Of a stretch of 50,687 nt of DNA, positions 41,740-50,686 are shown piece after piece. The stretch covers positions 1 through 50,687 of the forward strand of contig CAKZYJ010000314.1 of the NCBI GenBank assembly GCA_937884755.1, in the 5' to 3' direction. Numbering within the stretch: position 1 is the first letter of the stretch; every line of letters starts with the position of its first letter. Under the pieces are notes generated by a model, which saw only the letters and a program-made list of their open reading frames with translations, ran no database searches and was not told the DNA's origin. The position numbers were made by a program, and so were the translations under genes. This stretch comes from an uncultured Flammeovirgaceae bacterium (GTDB lineage: Bacteria > Bacteroidota > Bacteroidia > Cytophagales > Cyclobacteriaceae).

Positions 41740-44019
41740 ATGAAATACATCTGCCTAACCTACTTCTGCTTCTGGATTGCTTTTACCACTCAAGCCCAAC
41801 CCACTCAACTAACCGACTACGTAAATCCATTGATGGGCACCGATTCGGAATTTTCGCTCTCCAATGGTAATACCTATCCGGCCATTGCCCGGCCCTGGGG
41901 CATGAATTTCTGGTCGCCTCAAACCGCCCCTAACGGCGACGGTTGGATGTACGCCTACGATGCCTACAAAATCCGGGGAATAAAACAAACCCATCAGCCT
42001 AGTCCCTGGCTAAACGATTACGCCGCCTTTTCCCTGTTTGCAATGACGGGCACTCCGGTATTCGACGAAGAAAAACGCGCCTCCTGGTTCTCCCATAAAG
42101 CCGAAACTGCTAGGCCTCACTACTACCAGGTTTATCTGGCGGATTATGACGTTAATGCGGAAGTAACTCCCACCGAACGGGCTGCTTTCTTCCGCTTCAC
42201 CTTTCCCGAAACCGATTCGGCCTTTATCTTGCTGGATGCCTATAACAAAGGCTCGCAGGTGCAGATTATCCCGGAAGAACGCAAGATTGTGGGCTACTGT
42301 CGTAACAACCACGGCGGCGTGCCCGAGAATTTTCATAACTACTTCGTCCTTGAGTTCGACCACGATTTCACAATAACCTATACCTGGCAAGACTCGGTGA
42401 TGCAAGAAGGCACTGAAGCTACGGGTGATCATACTGGAGCCATCGTAGGTTTTGCTACGGCTAAAGGTGAGGTGGTGCAGGTAAAGGTAGCCTCATCTTT
42501 TATTAGTGCAGAACAGGCTCAAATCAACCTGGAACGGGAAATTGGTAATCGTACCTTTGAAGCAATACGCACCGAGAGCCAGCAAATCTGGGAGAGTGAG
42601 TTAAGCAAAATCCGGGTAGAGGGCGGCACCGACGACCAACGAAAAACCTTTTACTCCTGCCTCTACCGCACCTTACTGTTTCCCCGACCGTTGCACGAAA
42701 TTACCGCGGAGCAAGATACCGTACACTACAGCCCTTACAATGGCGAGGTATTGCCGGGTTACTTGTATACCGACAATGGTTTCTGGGATACCTTCCGGGC
42801 GGTGTTTCCCTTCTTCTCGTTGATGTATCCTGAGTTGGATGCTAAGATTATGCGCGGACTGGTGAATACCTACCAGGAAAGTGGCTGGCTGCCCGAATGG
42901 GCTAGTCCCGGTCACCGTAGCGTAATGATCGGGTCCAATTCGGCCTCACTCATTGCCGATGCATACCTCAAAGGAATTCGCGGTTACGATATTGAAACAC
43001 TGTATGAAGCGATCATTAAAAATACCACCGGAGTTGGCCCGGTAAAATCAGTAGGACGTTACGGCCACGAGTACTACAATGATTTAGGCTACGTGCCCTA
43101 CGATGTGGACATCAACGAAAATGCCGCCCGCTCGCTGGAATACGCCTACGCTGATTATTGCATTGCTGAACTAGCCGAAGCCTTGGGCAAGCCAGCGAGT
43201 GAAATAAATCTGTATCGCCAACGAGCGCAGAACTACCGTAAGCTGTTCGATGAAGAAACCAAGCTGATGCGCGGCAAACTGGAAAACGGGGAATTTCAGG
43301 CTCCCTTCAATCCATTCAAGTGGGGCGATGCCTTTACCGAAGGTAATAGCTGGCACTACACCTGGTCGGTCTTCCAGGACGTGCACGGCTTAGCCGAACT
43401 AATGGGCGGAAAGGAGGCATTTGCCGACATGCTGGATTCGGTCTTTGTGATGCCCCCCATCTACGATGATTCGTACTACGGCTTTACCATCCACGAAATT
43501 CGGGAGATGCAGATTGTGAATACCGGGCAGTACGCCCACGGTAATCAGCCCATCCAGCACATGCCCTACCTCTACGCTTACGCCGGTCAGCCCTGGAAAA
43601 TCCAGCAGCACGTCCGCATGATTATGGATAAGCTCTACAACCCCCAGTCCGACGGCTACTGTGGCGACGAAGATAACGGCCAAACCTCCGCCTGGTACGT
43701 GTTCTCTGCCCTAGGCATGTACCCGGTATGTCCGGGCAGTAATCAATACGTACTGGGTAGTCCACTTTTTGAAAAGGTAACTTTACAATTACCCAACGGC
43801 AAAAGCTGGGTAGTTTCTGCTGAAGGCAATCAACCAGAAAGGCCTTACATCCAAGAAGCCAGGCTAAATGACGAGACCTACACCAAAAACTATCTCACCC
43901 ACGAAACTATCCTGCAAGGGGGTACGCTGAACCTTACTATGAGCGATACCCCTAACGAGTCGCGAGGAATTCAACCAGAAGATGCGCCTTATTCTATGTC
44001 TACTGATACTAGAAAATGA
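41740..44019 (+). CDS. GH92-family alpha-mannosidase, exported
   Basis: About 760 residues from ATG 41740, chosen for its signal peptide (MKYICLTYFCFWIAFTTQAQ); the frame upstream to 41662 is not signal-like. The protein shows the family 92 pattern throughout: VNPLMGTDSEFSLSNGN, ARPWGMNFWSPQT, GFWDTFRAVFPFFSLMYPE, HGNQPIQHMPYLYAYAG and GYCGDEDNGQTSAWYVFSA. Family 92 enzymes are calcium-dependent exo-acting alpha-mannosidases that cut alpha-1,2, -1,3 or -1,4 links in glycans. The linkage preference cannot be read here. It is divergent from the ECF sigma gene. Confidence 0.95.
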   Translation: MKYICLTYFCFWIAFTTQAQPTQLTDYVNPLMGTDSEFSLSNGNTYPAIARPWGMNFWSPQTAPNGDGWMYAYDAYKIRGIKQTHQPSPWLNDYAAFSLFAMTGTPVFDEEKRASWFSHKAETARPHYYQVYLADYDVNAEVTPTERAAFFRFTFPETDSAFILLDAYNKGSQVQIIPEERKIVGYCRNNHGGVPENFHNYFVLEFDHDFTITYTWQDSVMQEGTEATGDHTGAIVGFATAKGEVVQVKVASSFISAEQAQINLEREIGNRTFEAIRTESQQIWESELSKIRVEGGTDDQRKTFYSCLYRTLLFPRPLHEITAEQDTVHYSPYNGEVLPGYLYTDNGFWDTFRAVFPFFSLMYPELDAKIMRGLVNTYQESGWLPEWASPGHRSVMIGSNSASLIADAYLKGIRGYDIETLYEAIIKNTTGVGPVKSVGRYGHEYYNDLGYVPYDVDINENAARSLEYAYADYCIAELAEALGKPASEINLYRQRAQNYRKLFDEETKLMRGKLENGEFQAPFNPFKWGDAFTEGNSWHYTWSVFQDVHGLAELMGGKEAFADMLDSVFVMPPIYDDSYYGFTIHEIREMQIVNTGQYAHGNQPIQHMPYLYAYAGQPWKIQQHVRMIMDKLYNPQSDGYCGDEDNGQTSAWYVFSALGMYPVCPGSNQYVLGSPLFEKVTLQLPNGKSWVVSAEGNQPERPYIQEARLNDETYTKNYLTHETILQGGTLNLTMSDTPNESRGIQPEDAPYSMSTDTRK

Positions 44020-44117
44020 TCGCCCCTAGTACACGATAAAATTGCTTAGAGTTATATGACAGAGAAGGTAATTGCGTTGCAAACGCGCCATAGAGAGAGG
44101 GGTAAAAGGGTACTATT

Positions 44118-44666
44118 ATGATAAACAAATTCTTTCTATTTATTATGTTATCGGTTTTTGCTACTGCCTGTGATCAACCAGATAAATCAGGTCAGAAAAA
44201 TGCCATTTCTAAGTGGGGGTTGCTGGAGACCGTAAATATAAGTGATACTATACAGTTACAGAGCTCTCCACAAGAACTCAAGTACACCTTTATTCCCCAA
44301 AAGGCCAATGATCGCTATCGAATACTTATTTTTTTTCCTTCTGCCCACTCCAACTATTATGACTATCATGAGGAGGATCAATTTCAGTCCTTTGAATTGC
44401 TAGTAGATCATCAATTTGCAGGTGCTAGTATTACTATTCGAAATGAAAGCCAGGGTAAACCTGTAATGGTAGATTACACGAAAGATCAATTTGAATTTAA
44501 TCTGGACGAAAAAAGACCTCCTTCTATTTGGTTAGCTTCAGGAATTGAACTCAACAAAAACGAAACCTATACTATTTCCATTAACCTACCTGAAAAAAGA
44601 GTAGAAGATCAGGAGCTTCAAATCTCCATTTTAGTCATTGGGCAAGGCCATAAGGTTTCCTTGTGA
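44118..44666 (+). CDS. Lipoprotein of unknown function
   Basis: A 182-residue lipoprotein with lipobox Cys18 (VFATACDQ). The mature part is predicted all-beta (YTFIPQKANDRYRILIFFP, ASITIRNES, ELQISILVIGQG), consistent with a jelly-roll or Ig-like binding domain. I do not recognise a family. It is on the same strand as the GH92 gene but nearly 100 bases after it, and its own short promoter cannot be excluded. A 5-bp palindrome (GCGTT-GCA-AACGC) lies at about 44073-44085 in the gap. Confidence 0.7.
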   Translation: MINKFFLFIMLSVFATACDQPDKSGQKNAISKWGLLETVNISDTIQLQSSPQELKYTFIPQKANDRYRILIFFPSAHSNYYDYHEEDQFQSFELLVDHQFAGASITIRNESQGKPVMVDYTKDQFEFNLDEKRPPSIWLASGIELNKNETYTISINLPEKRVEDQELQISILVIGQGHKVSL

Positions 44667-44759
44667 TGTTTTCATGTGTCCCAACTGGTATAAGCTTTCT
44701 ATTGAATCAGGAAGAAATCTAAGCCTCACGGTACTAGTAATACAGGAACCATCAAAATA

Positions 44760-46286
44760 TTAGCGGCTACGCCCTTCTGTTTGATATTGATCTAGAAACG
44801 CCATTAGTTCTTCCAACTTCTCCGGTTCTTCGACAAATAGGTTATTCTGCTCACTAGGATCGTTAGCCAGATTATAAAGTTGACCGGTAGGCTCGCCTTC
44901 CGCAACTTCTTCCCGACGGGGTTGGGTAAAGCCACCGGAGCCTCGTCCAACAATTAGTTTCCAGTCGCCCTGGCGAACTGAGAACATACCGTCTAAAGAA
45001 TGATGTACCACCACCTCCCGAGCTGACTCTGGCTGCTCGCCCAGCATCACCGGAAGCAGATTATAGCTATCTACCCCAACTTCATTGGCTAATGAGTCGC
45101 CCACGGTGGCAGCAGCGGTAGCCATCAGGTCGGTGAGGCATCCCAAAGCACTACTCGTTTGATTAGCCGGAATATGATTAGGCCACCTGGCAATAAAGGG
45201 CACCCGGTGCCCACCCTCGTGAATATCGGCTTTCTGTCCTCGCCAGTCGGCGTTACCGGAGTGTTCGTACTCATCACCTACGTGGTCAAGATGGGCACCG
45301 TTGTCACTGGTAAAAATGATTAGGGTATTATCCGCCATCTCCTGCTCTTCCAACGCCTGCATTACCTGCCCCACTACGTCATCAACCATCACCACAAAGT
45401 CACCGTACTTTCCTGCCTGACTTTTGCCTCTGAATTCTTCGGTAGGCAACCAGGGCGTATGCGGTGCGGTAAGCGGAAAATATAAAAACAGCGGCTGGTT
45501 AGTCCGGCTCTGACCGTGCTCATTAATAACCTTCACCGCCCGTTCGGTAATTTTCGGGAGTACCTGCCGGTGGTCAAATTCGGGTGAGGCTTCCCCTCCC
45601 CGCCAAAATCCTTTATCGTAATCCGGACTACGTACTTCCGCGGCTACGCTGTCGGTAGGAAGTGTTTCCCAACCGCTATTCTCGATGTAGCCGTAGGGCG
45701 CCATATCCAGCGAAGCCGGAATTCCGTAGTACTCATCAAACCCCAAATCGGTGGGGCCACCCGCTTCAAAAGTCTCCAGGAATGCTACATCCTCCGAAGT
45801 TCCTAGTGTCGTTACTGAATCCTGATGTCGCTGAAGGTAATCAGAACCTTCCTGCACCGGGAAAGGTAAACCCAGGTGCCACTTCCCTACTCCCGCCGTG
45901 TAGTAGCCGTTTCGCTGCATTAAATCAGCTACCGTAGTCTTATTTTCCGGAATCAACGGTAAATCATAACCAAACAGCACCCCTCGCTTAAGCCGACTTC
46001 GCCAGGCATATTCACCCGTCAAGATACCGTAGCGGGTGGGTGTACAAACCGAAGAAGGAGTGTGCATATCGGTGAAGCGCATGCCCTCCTGAGCCAAGCG
46101 ATCAATATTAGGGGTTTGAATCTTAGATTCCGGATTCTGTACCGAAATATCGCCCCACCCCAAATCATCCGCCAAAATATAAACAACATGAGGTAGATCC
46201 GCTGAGCTATCTTCTTCAGAAGACTCGGGGTTGGGTTGGCAAGCGGAAAGCAGTAAGCAAAAAAAGAACAGTGGTCGGTATAGCAT
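44760..46286 (-). CDS. Sulfatase lipoprotein (arylsulfatase family)
   Basis: A 508-residue lipoprotein with lipobox Cys16 (LLLSACQ). Metal-binding DD at 40-41 (ILADDLGWGD) and the sulfatase signature CTPTR with Cys81, the residue converted to formylglycine, followed by GILTG, are all present. Later landmarks HLDHVGDEYEHSGNADWRGQ and KADIHEGGHRVPFIARWP fit the S1 family. The enzyme removes sulfate esters from glycans. A maturase gene is not in the window. Two 12-bp direct repeats lie just upstream of the start. Confidence 0.93.
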   Translation of the reverse strand: MLYRPLFFFCLLLSACQPNPESSEEDSSADLPHVVYILADDLGWGDISVQNPESKIQTPNIDRLAQEGMRFTDMHTPSSVCTPTRYGILTGEYAWRSRLKRGVLFGYDLPLIPENKTTVADLMQRNGYYTAGVGKWHLGLPFPVQEGSDYLQRHQDSVTTLGTSEDVAFLETFEAGGPTDLGFDEYYGIPASLDMAPYGYIENSGWETLPTDSVAAEVRSPDYDKGFWRGGEASPEFDHRQVLPKITERAVKVINEHGQSRTNQPLFLYFPLTAPHTPWLPTEEFRGKSQAGKYGDFVVMVDDVVGQVMQALEEQEMADNTLIIFTSDNGAHLDHVGDEYEHSGNADWRGQKADIHEGGHRVPFIARWPNHIPANQTSSALGCLTDLMATAAATVGDSLANEVGVDSYNLLPVMLGEQPESAREVVVHHSLDGMFSVRQGDWKLIVGRGSGGFTQPRREEVAEGEPTGQLYNLANDPSEQNNLFVEEPEKLEELMAFLDQYQTEGRSR

Positions 46287-46328
46287 AATGTTAGGGTGTT
46301 AGGGCGGTTGCCGCGCAATGTTAGGGTG
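46287..46328. promoter_or_regulatory. Direct repeats directly upstream of the sulfatase start
   Basis: AATGTTAGGGTG occurs exactly twice, at 46287-46298 and 46317-46328, 30 bases apart, with TTAGGGCG in between at 46299-46306. The first copy adjoins the sulfatase start codon. Spacing of about three helical turns would suit a regulator-binding site, but no operator of this kind is known to me; simple repeat expansion is the alternative. Confidence 0.35.
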
Positions 46329-46440
46329 ATAAAAATACTATAAAACTTTAATACCGGGCGACGGTCGCTCAAACACCAAAACACTATTCATCAAACATTT
46401 TCCCCAAATTCAGTCTTTTTTTACTATAACCAAACCTACT

Positions 46441-47115
46441 ATGACACAAACCGACGACCGAATTATTAAGGCCTTACAAGAAAAAGGAGAATTAAAACAA
46501 GAAATCTTTCTTCAGACTAAGAAAGTATTTCACCAGCTTAACGGAGTGCTGCACAATATTGCCGAACGTACTACAGAGGCTATGGGTGAAGACAGTCTGG
46601 TAGAAGTAACCTACCGTCCCCAAGGCGATTATGAATCCCTTCTAAAGTTTTCCGGAGATACCTTAGTGTTTATGATGCACACTAATGTGTTCAATTTCAA
46701 TCCCGAATATTTCGTGCACAATTCAGAATATGTAAAGCAGGATCCTACCCGTGCTTACTGCGGAATGATTCTGGTTTATAACTTTCTGTCCGATTCGTTG
46801 CGATACAACCGACTCTCGGACGTTGGGTACTTGATTGGTCGGATTTTTATCAATAAGGAGCAACATTTTTTTGTAGAAGGGCGCAAGGAACTTGCCTTTA
46901 TGTACAACTCCTTCTCGCGCAAACCTATCGATGAAGAAACCCTCTACCAGATTGCCGAAACTGCTATAGTTCACGCTATTGACTTTGACTTATTCGTACC
47001 TCCGATGGAAGTTAGCAAACAGCTTACCGTAAAAGACAAGATGCAGGCCAGTGGACTGTCTGCGATCCGCACCGGCAAGCGAGTGGGTTTTGAGTTTCTG
47101 CGCGATCAACAGTAA
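46441..47115 (+). CDS. Conserved protein of unknown function
   Basis: A 224-residue soluble protein without signal peptide. It starts with a long helix (IIKALQEKGELKQEIFLQTK) and has a mixed middle (EVTYRPQGDYESLLKFSGDT, FMMHTNVFNF) and a conserved-looking GYLIGRIFINKEQHFFVEGR. I do not recognise a named family; the pattern suggests a housekeeping-type Bacteroidota protein rather than an accessory gene. It is divergent from the sulfatase with about 150 bases between, and convergent with the apiosidase-like gene. Confidence 0.65.
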   Translation: MTQTDDRIIKALQEKGELKQEIFLQTKKVFHQLNGVLHNIAERTTEAMGEDSLVEVTYRPQGDYESLLKFSGDTLVFMMHTNVFNFNPEYFVHNSEYVKQDPTRAYCGMILVYNFLSDSLRYNRLSDVGYLIGRIFINKEQHFFVEGRKELAFMYNSFSRKPIDEETLYQIAETAIVHAIDFDLFVPPMEVSKQLTVKDKMQASGLSAIRTGKRVGFEFLRDQQ

Positions 47116-47165
47116 CCGTAATCGAGTTTATGGCAGCCTCGGGTTAGATCTTTGGTTAAAAACTA

Positions 47166-48884
47166 TTAATCCAGAATCAATACCCAATCGTGACCAGTGA
47201 AAGGTTCTCCCTGGCTCGGAGGATGGAAAGTTTGGGCTTCGTTTTCTCGAATGAATGTCCCTTTTCTTTCTATCGTGCCAGAACGAGGATTAAACCACTG
47301 ATAACGTAGCTTCTTGTTTTTGAGAAGGCCCAGATCAACCTTAAAAGAAGCTCCCGTGGGTGAATATACGTAGGCATAAGTGCTATCAGTGGCTGACATG
47401 GCCAGTATTCGGTAAGCTCCTCCAGTACCATTATTTACCAGTAAATCTGGTTTTGGCACTCTCAATTCCATAGGATGACTATGCAGCAGTTGGCCTATAT
47501 GTCTGATTTGCGTACCAAAGCTTTGTTCAAAAGATTCGGGAATTCGAAACTGGGCAATATCGTCTCGAGCACCACAGTGCCAGATATTCCAGTTGCCGTA
47601 GGAGGTGCCGAACCCTCCCTGAAATATTCCCCAGTAAATTGTAGTACGAGCTTCGTGGATTAACTGCCCGTTTTTATCGTAGAGCGGCTCAAAATCTACT
47701 GTAGGCTTATTCTGGGAAGAATAGCTAGCCACCATCATACCCTCTAGATTATCCAGGCTATGCCCCGACTGAATGGTATTGAAGTCCATAAATGGCTCTG
47801 CCCCGGAAATGTAGTTATTAGTGATGGTGGGGCCGTGGGTATGGTAGGTCATTATTAAATTACCGTAATCCTCTTGGCCATTAATCCCCAGCGCAATGCC
47901 TCGGGCTAAGTCCCGATGGATGTTCAGCTTAGCTTTGGTATCCGGGGCCGCATCCCCGCCCATCACCCAGATGATAGAATCATTCAGGTGCTGAAACCGG
48001 GCACCAATAAACTTCCCGTAGGTCAAAGCATTGTGTTCGTTCAGATTATTCTTTTGGTTCCATTGCTCACGCCAGGTAGGCAACAAGCAAACTACCATAC
48101 CTCGCTTCGTACTTTGCTGTACAATAAACTCAACATGATCCCACCAGTCGTACTCGAGCGAGTCCTCAGGGTTACTGCCCGGGGTGATTCGGGGACAGGC
48201 AAAGTTTTCATCTTCAAAGGGAATATCTCCGTAGCGGTTGGCTCCCATGTAGTGCGCGTGAGCAATAAACTGAATAGCTGTGAATCCCTGAGCCTGACAA
48301 ATATCCAATACATCGATAATCTCTTCCCGAGTTAATCGACGCGCCATACTCCATAATGTTTGAGAAAGAAAAATGAATGGGGAACCATCTGACCAGAGAA
48401 GTAGTCGTTGGTTTTCCGCTACTTTCAACCTAGAGTCAGTTTTTTGATAGCCCTCTTGGGATATTAGCTGTTCTAAAGTGCTAGCTGATGTACTACACAT
48501 CGATGCTTCTTTGCTAGAAGAGCTGGACACTTCTCGGCTACCACTATTTCCAACTACGGTTATTTCAGTACGATAACTTGCACTAGTATTCTTAGAGACT
48601 GCAGCCACGTAAGTACTACCCGGATTCACTCCGCAAACAACGCCGTTTTTGTCTACCATCACCACATCCTGGTTTCCGGAAGTCCATAGGTAGTTTTCTG
48701 CCTCGGCAATCTGAATGGTATCGCAAGCATCTACCAGTAACTGTATCGGAGCTAATGTCTGGCTATAGACTGAAGAGGCTACATACAGCGAATGGAAAAC
48801 AAAGAGAGAAAAAAGTAGTCTTAATTGCTTACACTTTAGGCGTTTTTTAGAATAGTGTGGCAGCGCATACTGAAAAATGTTCAT
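47166..48884 (-). CDS. DUF4038/GH140-like apiosidase-type hydrolase with Ig-like domain
   Basis: A 572-residue exported protein (signal peptide after a ~20-residue positive head, ending VYSQ). Residues ~45-115 form a bacterial Ig-like (Big2) domain (VMVDKNGVVCGVNPGSTYVA). The catalytic TIM barrel follows with DGSPFIFLSQTLWSMARRLT, GFTAIQFIAHAHYMGANRYG and SIIWVMGGDAAP, and the end is the collagen-binding-type beta domain (GASFKVDLGLLKNKKLRYQW). DUF4038 includes GH140, which cuts apiose side chains of rhamnogalacturonan II, but the family has other activities. The start codon overlaps the stop of the lactonase gene (ATGA), so the two are coupled. Confidence 0.83.
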   Translation of the reverse strand: MNIFQYALPHYSKKRLKCKQLRLLFSLFVFHSLYVASSVYSQTLAPIQLLVDACDTIQIAEAENYLWTSGNQDVVMVDKNGVVCGVNPGSTYVAAVSKNTSASYRTEITVVGNSGSREVSSSSSKEASMCSTSASTLEQLISQEGYQKTDSRLKVAENQRLLLWSDGSPFIFLSQTLWSMARRLTREEIIDVLDICQAQGFTAIQFIAHAHYMGANRYGDIPFEDENFACPRITPGSNPEDSLEYDWWDHVEFIVQQSTKRGMVVCLLPTWREQWNQKNNLNEHNALTYGKFIGARFQHLNDSIIWVMGGDAAPDTKAKLNIHRDLARGIALGINGQEDYGNLIMTYHTHGPTITNNYISGAEPFMDFNTIQSGHSLDNLEGMMVASYSSQNKPTVDFEPLYDKNGQLIHEARTTIYWGIFQGGFGTSYGNWNIWHCGARDDIAQFRIPESFEQSFGTQIRHIGQLLHSHPMELRVPKPDLLVNNGTGGAYRILAMSATDSTYAYVYSPTGASFKVDLGLLKNKKLRYQWFNPRSGTIERKGTFIRENEAQTFHPPSQGEPFTGHDWVLILD

Positions 48885-49777
48885 TTTGCACCCTTAACCG
48901 CCATATTCATGGTATAGACTGACTTCATAGCGGTAACAAATAACGTTTTACGGTTCTTACCTCCGAAACAAACGTTAGCTGTCCAACCTTCGGGTACCGG
49001 AATCTGCTCAATTTGTTCGCCTTCAGGATTAAACACTGTTACTCCGGCTTTACCAGTCAAGTATAAGTTACCTTTAGCATCCAACGTCATTCCGTCCGAA
49101 CCCATCTCTACGAATAACTCCCGCTTACTCAACTTCCCATCGGAGCCTATCTGGTATCGGTAGGTTTTTTTATCGTTGATATCGGCTACGAACAGTGTTC
49201 TTCCGTCTGAGGTGCCAATAATACCGTTCGGTCTAACTAGATCGGTGGCTGCTACGGTCAGGGTTTGGTAGTCGGGGGAAAGATAGTAGACATCTTCACT
49301 TTCAATTTCCTTTTCAGTTCGGTTCCAGTAATCACGTTTATAGAAGGGATCAGTGAAGTAAATTCCTCCGTCAGGATGCACCCATACATCGTTAGGGCCA
49401 TTCAGCTTTTTGCCCTCGTAGCTATCCATTAACACCTTTACATTTTTGCCTTCGTCAATCAGCCAGAGTTCATTCTTTTCATCGGCACAGGCAATCAAAT
49501 TACCATCTCCATCAAAGTACAGTCCATTCGCTCGTCCGGCATCTTCCATGAATACCGACAGCGTTCCGTCGGTCGCCCATTTCATAATCCGGTTATTGGG
49601 TTGATCAGTGAAGTATACGTTACCCTTCTTATCCGCCGCCGGACCTTCGGTAAAGATATAGTCTTCCGCTACCTGAGTTAGCTCAGCCCCTTTGGCGGTA
49701 ACACTATTTTGTGCCTGATTCTGATGGATGATACCTACCCAAAAAATGAGTAGCACAAAAAATCGGTAATATTTCAT
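48881..49777 (-). CDS. SMP-30/gluconolactonase-like lactonase, exported
   Basis: A 298-residue protein with signal peptide ending NQAQ. It is a six-bladed propeller of the SMP-30/LRE type, recognised from EDYIFTEGPAADKKGNVYFT, GRANGLYFDGDGNLIACAD, KLNGPNDVWVHPDGGIYFTD (metal-binding Asn/Asp), LVRPNGIIGTSDGRTLFVAD and MGSDGMTLDAKGNLYLTGK. Glu in FTEGP, Asn in LNGPND and Asp in GSDGMT should bind the metal. The enzyme opens sugar lactones such as those formed by the neighbouring oxidoreductase. It is translationally coupled to the apiosidase-like gene. Confidence 0.9.
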   Translation of the reverse strand: MKYYRFFVLLIFWVGIIHQNQAQNSVTAKGAELTQVAEDYIFTEGPAADKKGNVYFTDQPNNRIMKWATDGTLSVFMEDAGRANGLYFDGDGNLIACADEKNELWLIDEGKNVKVLMDSYEGKKLNGPNDVWVHPDGGIYFTDPFYKRDYWNRTEKEIESEDVYYLSPDYQTLTVAATDLVRPNGIIGTSDGRTLFVADINDKKTYRYQIGSDGKLSKRELFVEMGSDGMTLDAKGNLYLTGKAGVTVFNPEGEQIEQIPVPEGWTANVCFGGKNRKTLFVTAMKSVYTMNMAVKGAK

Positions 49778-49831
49778 GGTAAATGATTAATTCTAGATAG
49801 AAGTAAAAAATCAAGAGAAGATAAGTACGAG

Positions 49832-50686
49832 TTAGACCTCATCGGGTAACGGGTGTTTCCAGGGATCACGATAAGGGCGTTGCAATAGTTTGGTTGCTTC
49901 AGCGTCATCTACCACAATCATTTTTTCGGGATCGTATACTAACGGACGTTCCACTGCCATCGACACGTTAGCTAAGATACAGGAGGCAGTAGAAATGTGT
50001 CCGTTCATCACGTCAGCCACTGGCTTACTGTTGTTTTCAATGGCATTCAAAAAGTCTAGCATATGCAGTCGGGTGGCCGGAGCCGCGTTTAGTTCAATCC
50101 GGTCTTCGGTAACATCTTCCGGAAATTTCTCTTTCTCGTACAGCACATCAAAGTGAATAGGATCACCTTTTTCGTAAGGGAAGAAGTCAGCCTGCATGGT
50201 GCTACCGGCCAGGGTGCCATGCTCACCGAAGAGTTTGAACGACCAGGGGTATTCAGGATCAGCCGGAGCTCCCCAACTGCGATGCTGCCATACACAATTT
50301 AGTTCCGGATACTCAAATACGGCTGATTGCGTATCGGAAATATTAGATTTACCTTCTTTCTGCACAAAAATGCCGCCTTGGGAGGAAATTTCTTGAGGCC
50401 AGCCCAAATCCAGCATCCACCGAACGGTGTCCAGCATGTGTACGCACATATCGCCTACAATTCCATTGCCGTACTCCATAAACGTACGCCACCAGCGTAT
50501 ATGAGGCAGCCCGTCGTAAGGACGCAACGGAGCCGGACCGGTCCACAGGTCGTAATCAAATAAGTCGGGAACCGGCGCAACCGGTGGGTTGCCGTTAGCC
50601 CGCATATGGAAATAGCAGCACATCTCTACGTGAGAGATCTTACCCAGAAAGCCTTCATCCACCACCTGCTATATAGCATCAATTAG
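49832..50686 (-). pseudogene. Gfo/Idh/MocA oxidoreductase, amber stop, right part only
   Basis: The C-terminal ~280 residues of a sugar oxidoreductase: FLGKISHVEMCCYFHMRANG, DLWTGPAPLRPYDGLPHIRW and GNGIVGDMCVHMLDTVRWML. The frame stays in phase to the window edge but carries TAG at 50669-50671: it reads LIDAI, stop, QVVDEGFLGKI. The family normally reads straight through this helix, so the gene upstream of the stop lies outside the window and the product is cut before the C-terminal domain. A GTG at 50665 could start a partial product lacking the NAD-binding domain. A CAG-to-TAG change or a sequence error at the window edge explains it. Confidence 0.75.

Noticed and set aside
42010-42432. 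140-codon minus-strand frame
   Set aside because: Lies inside the GH92 gene on the opposite strand and has no family features.
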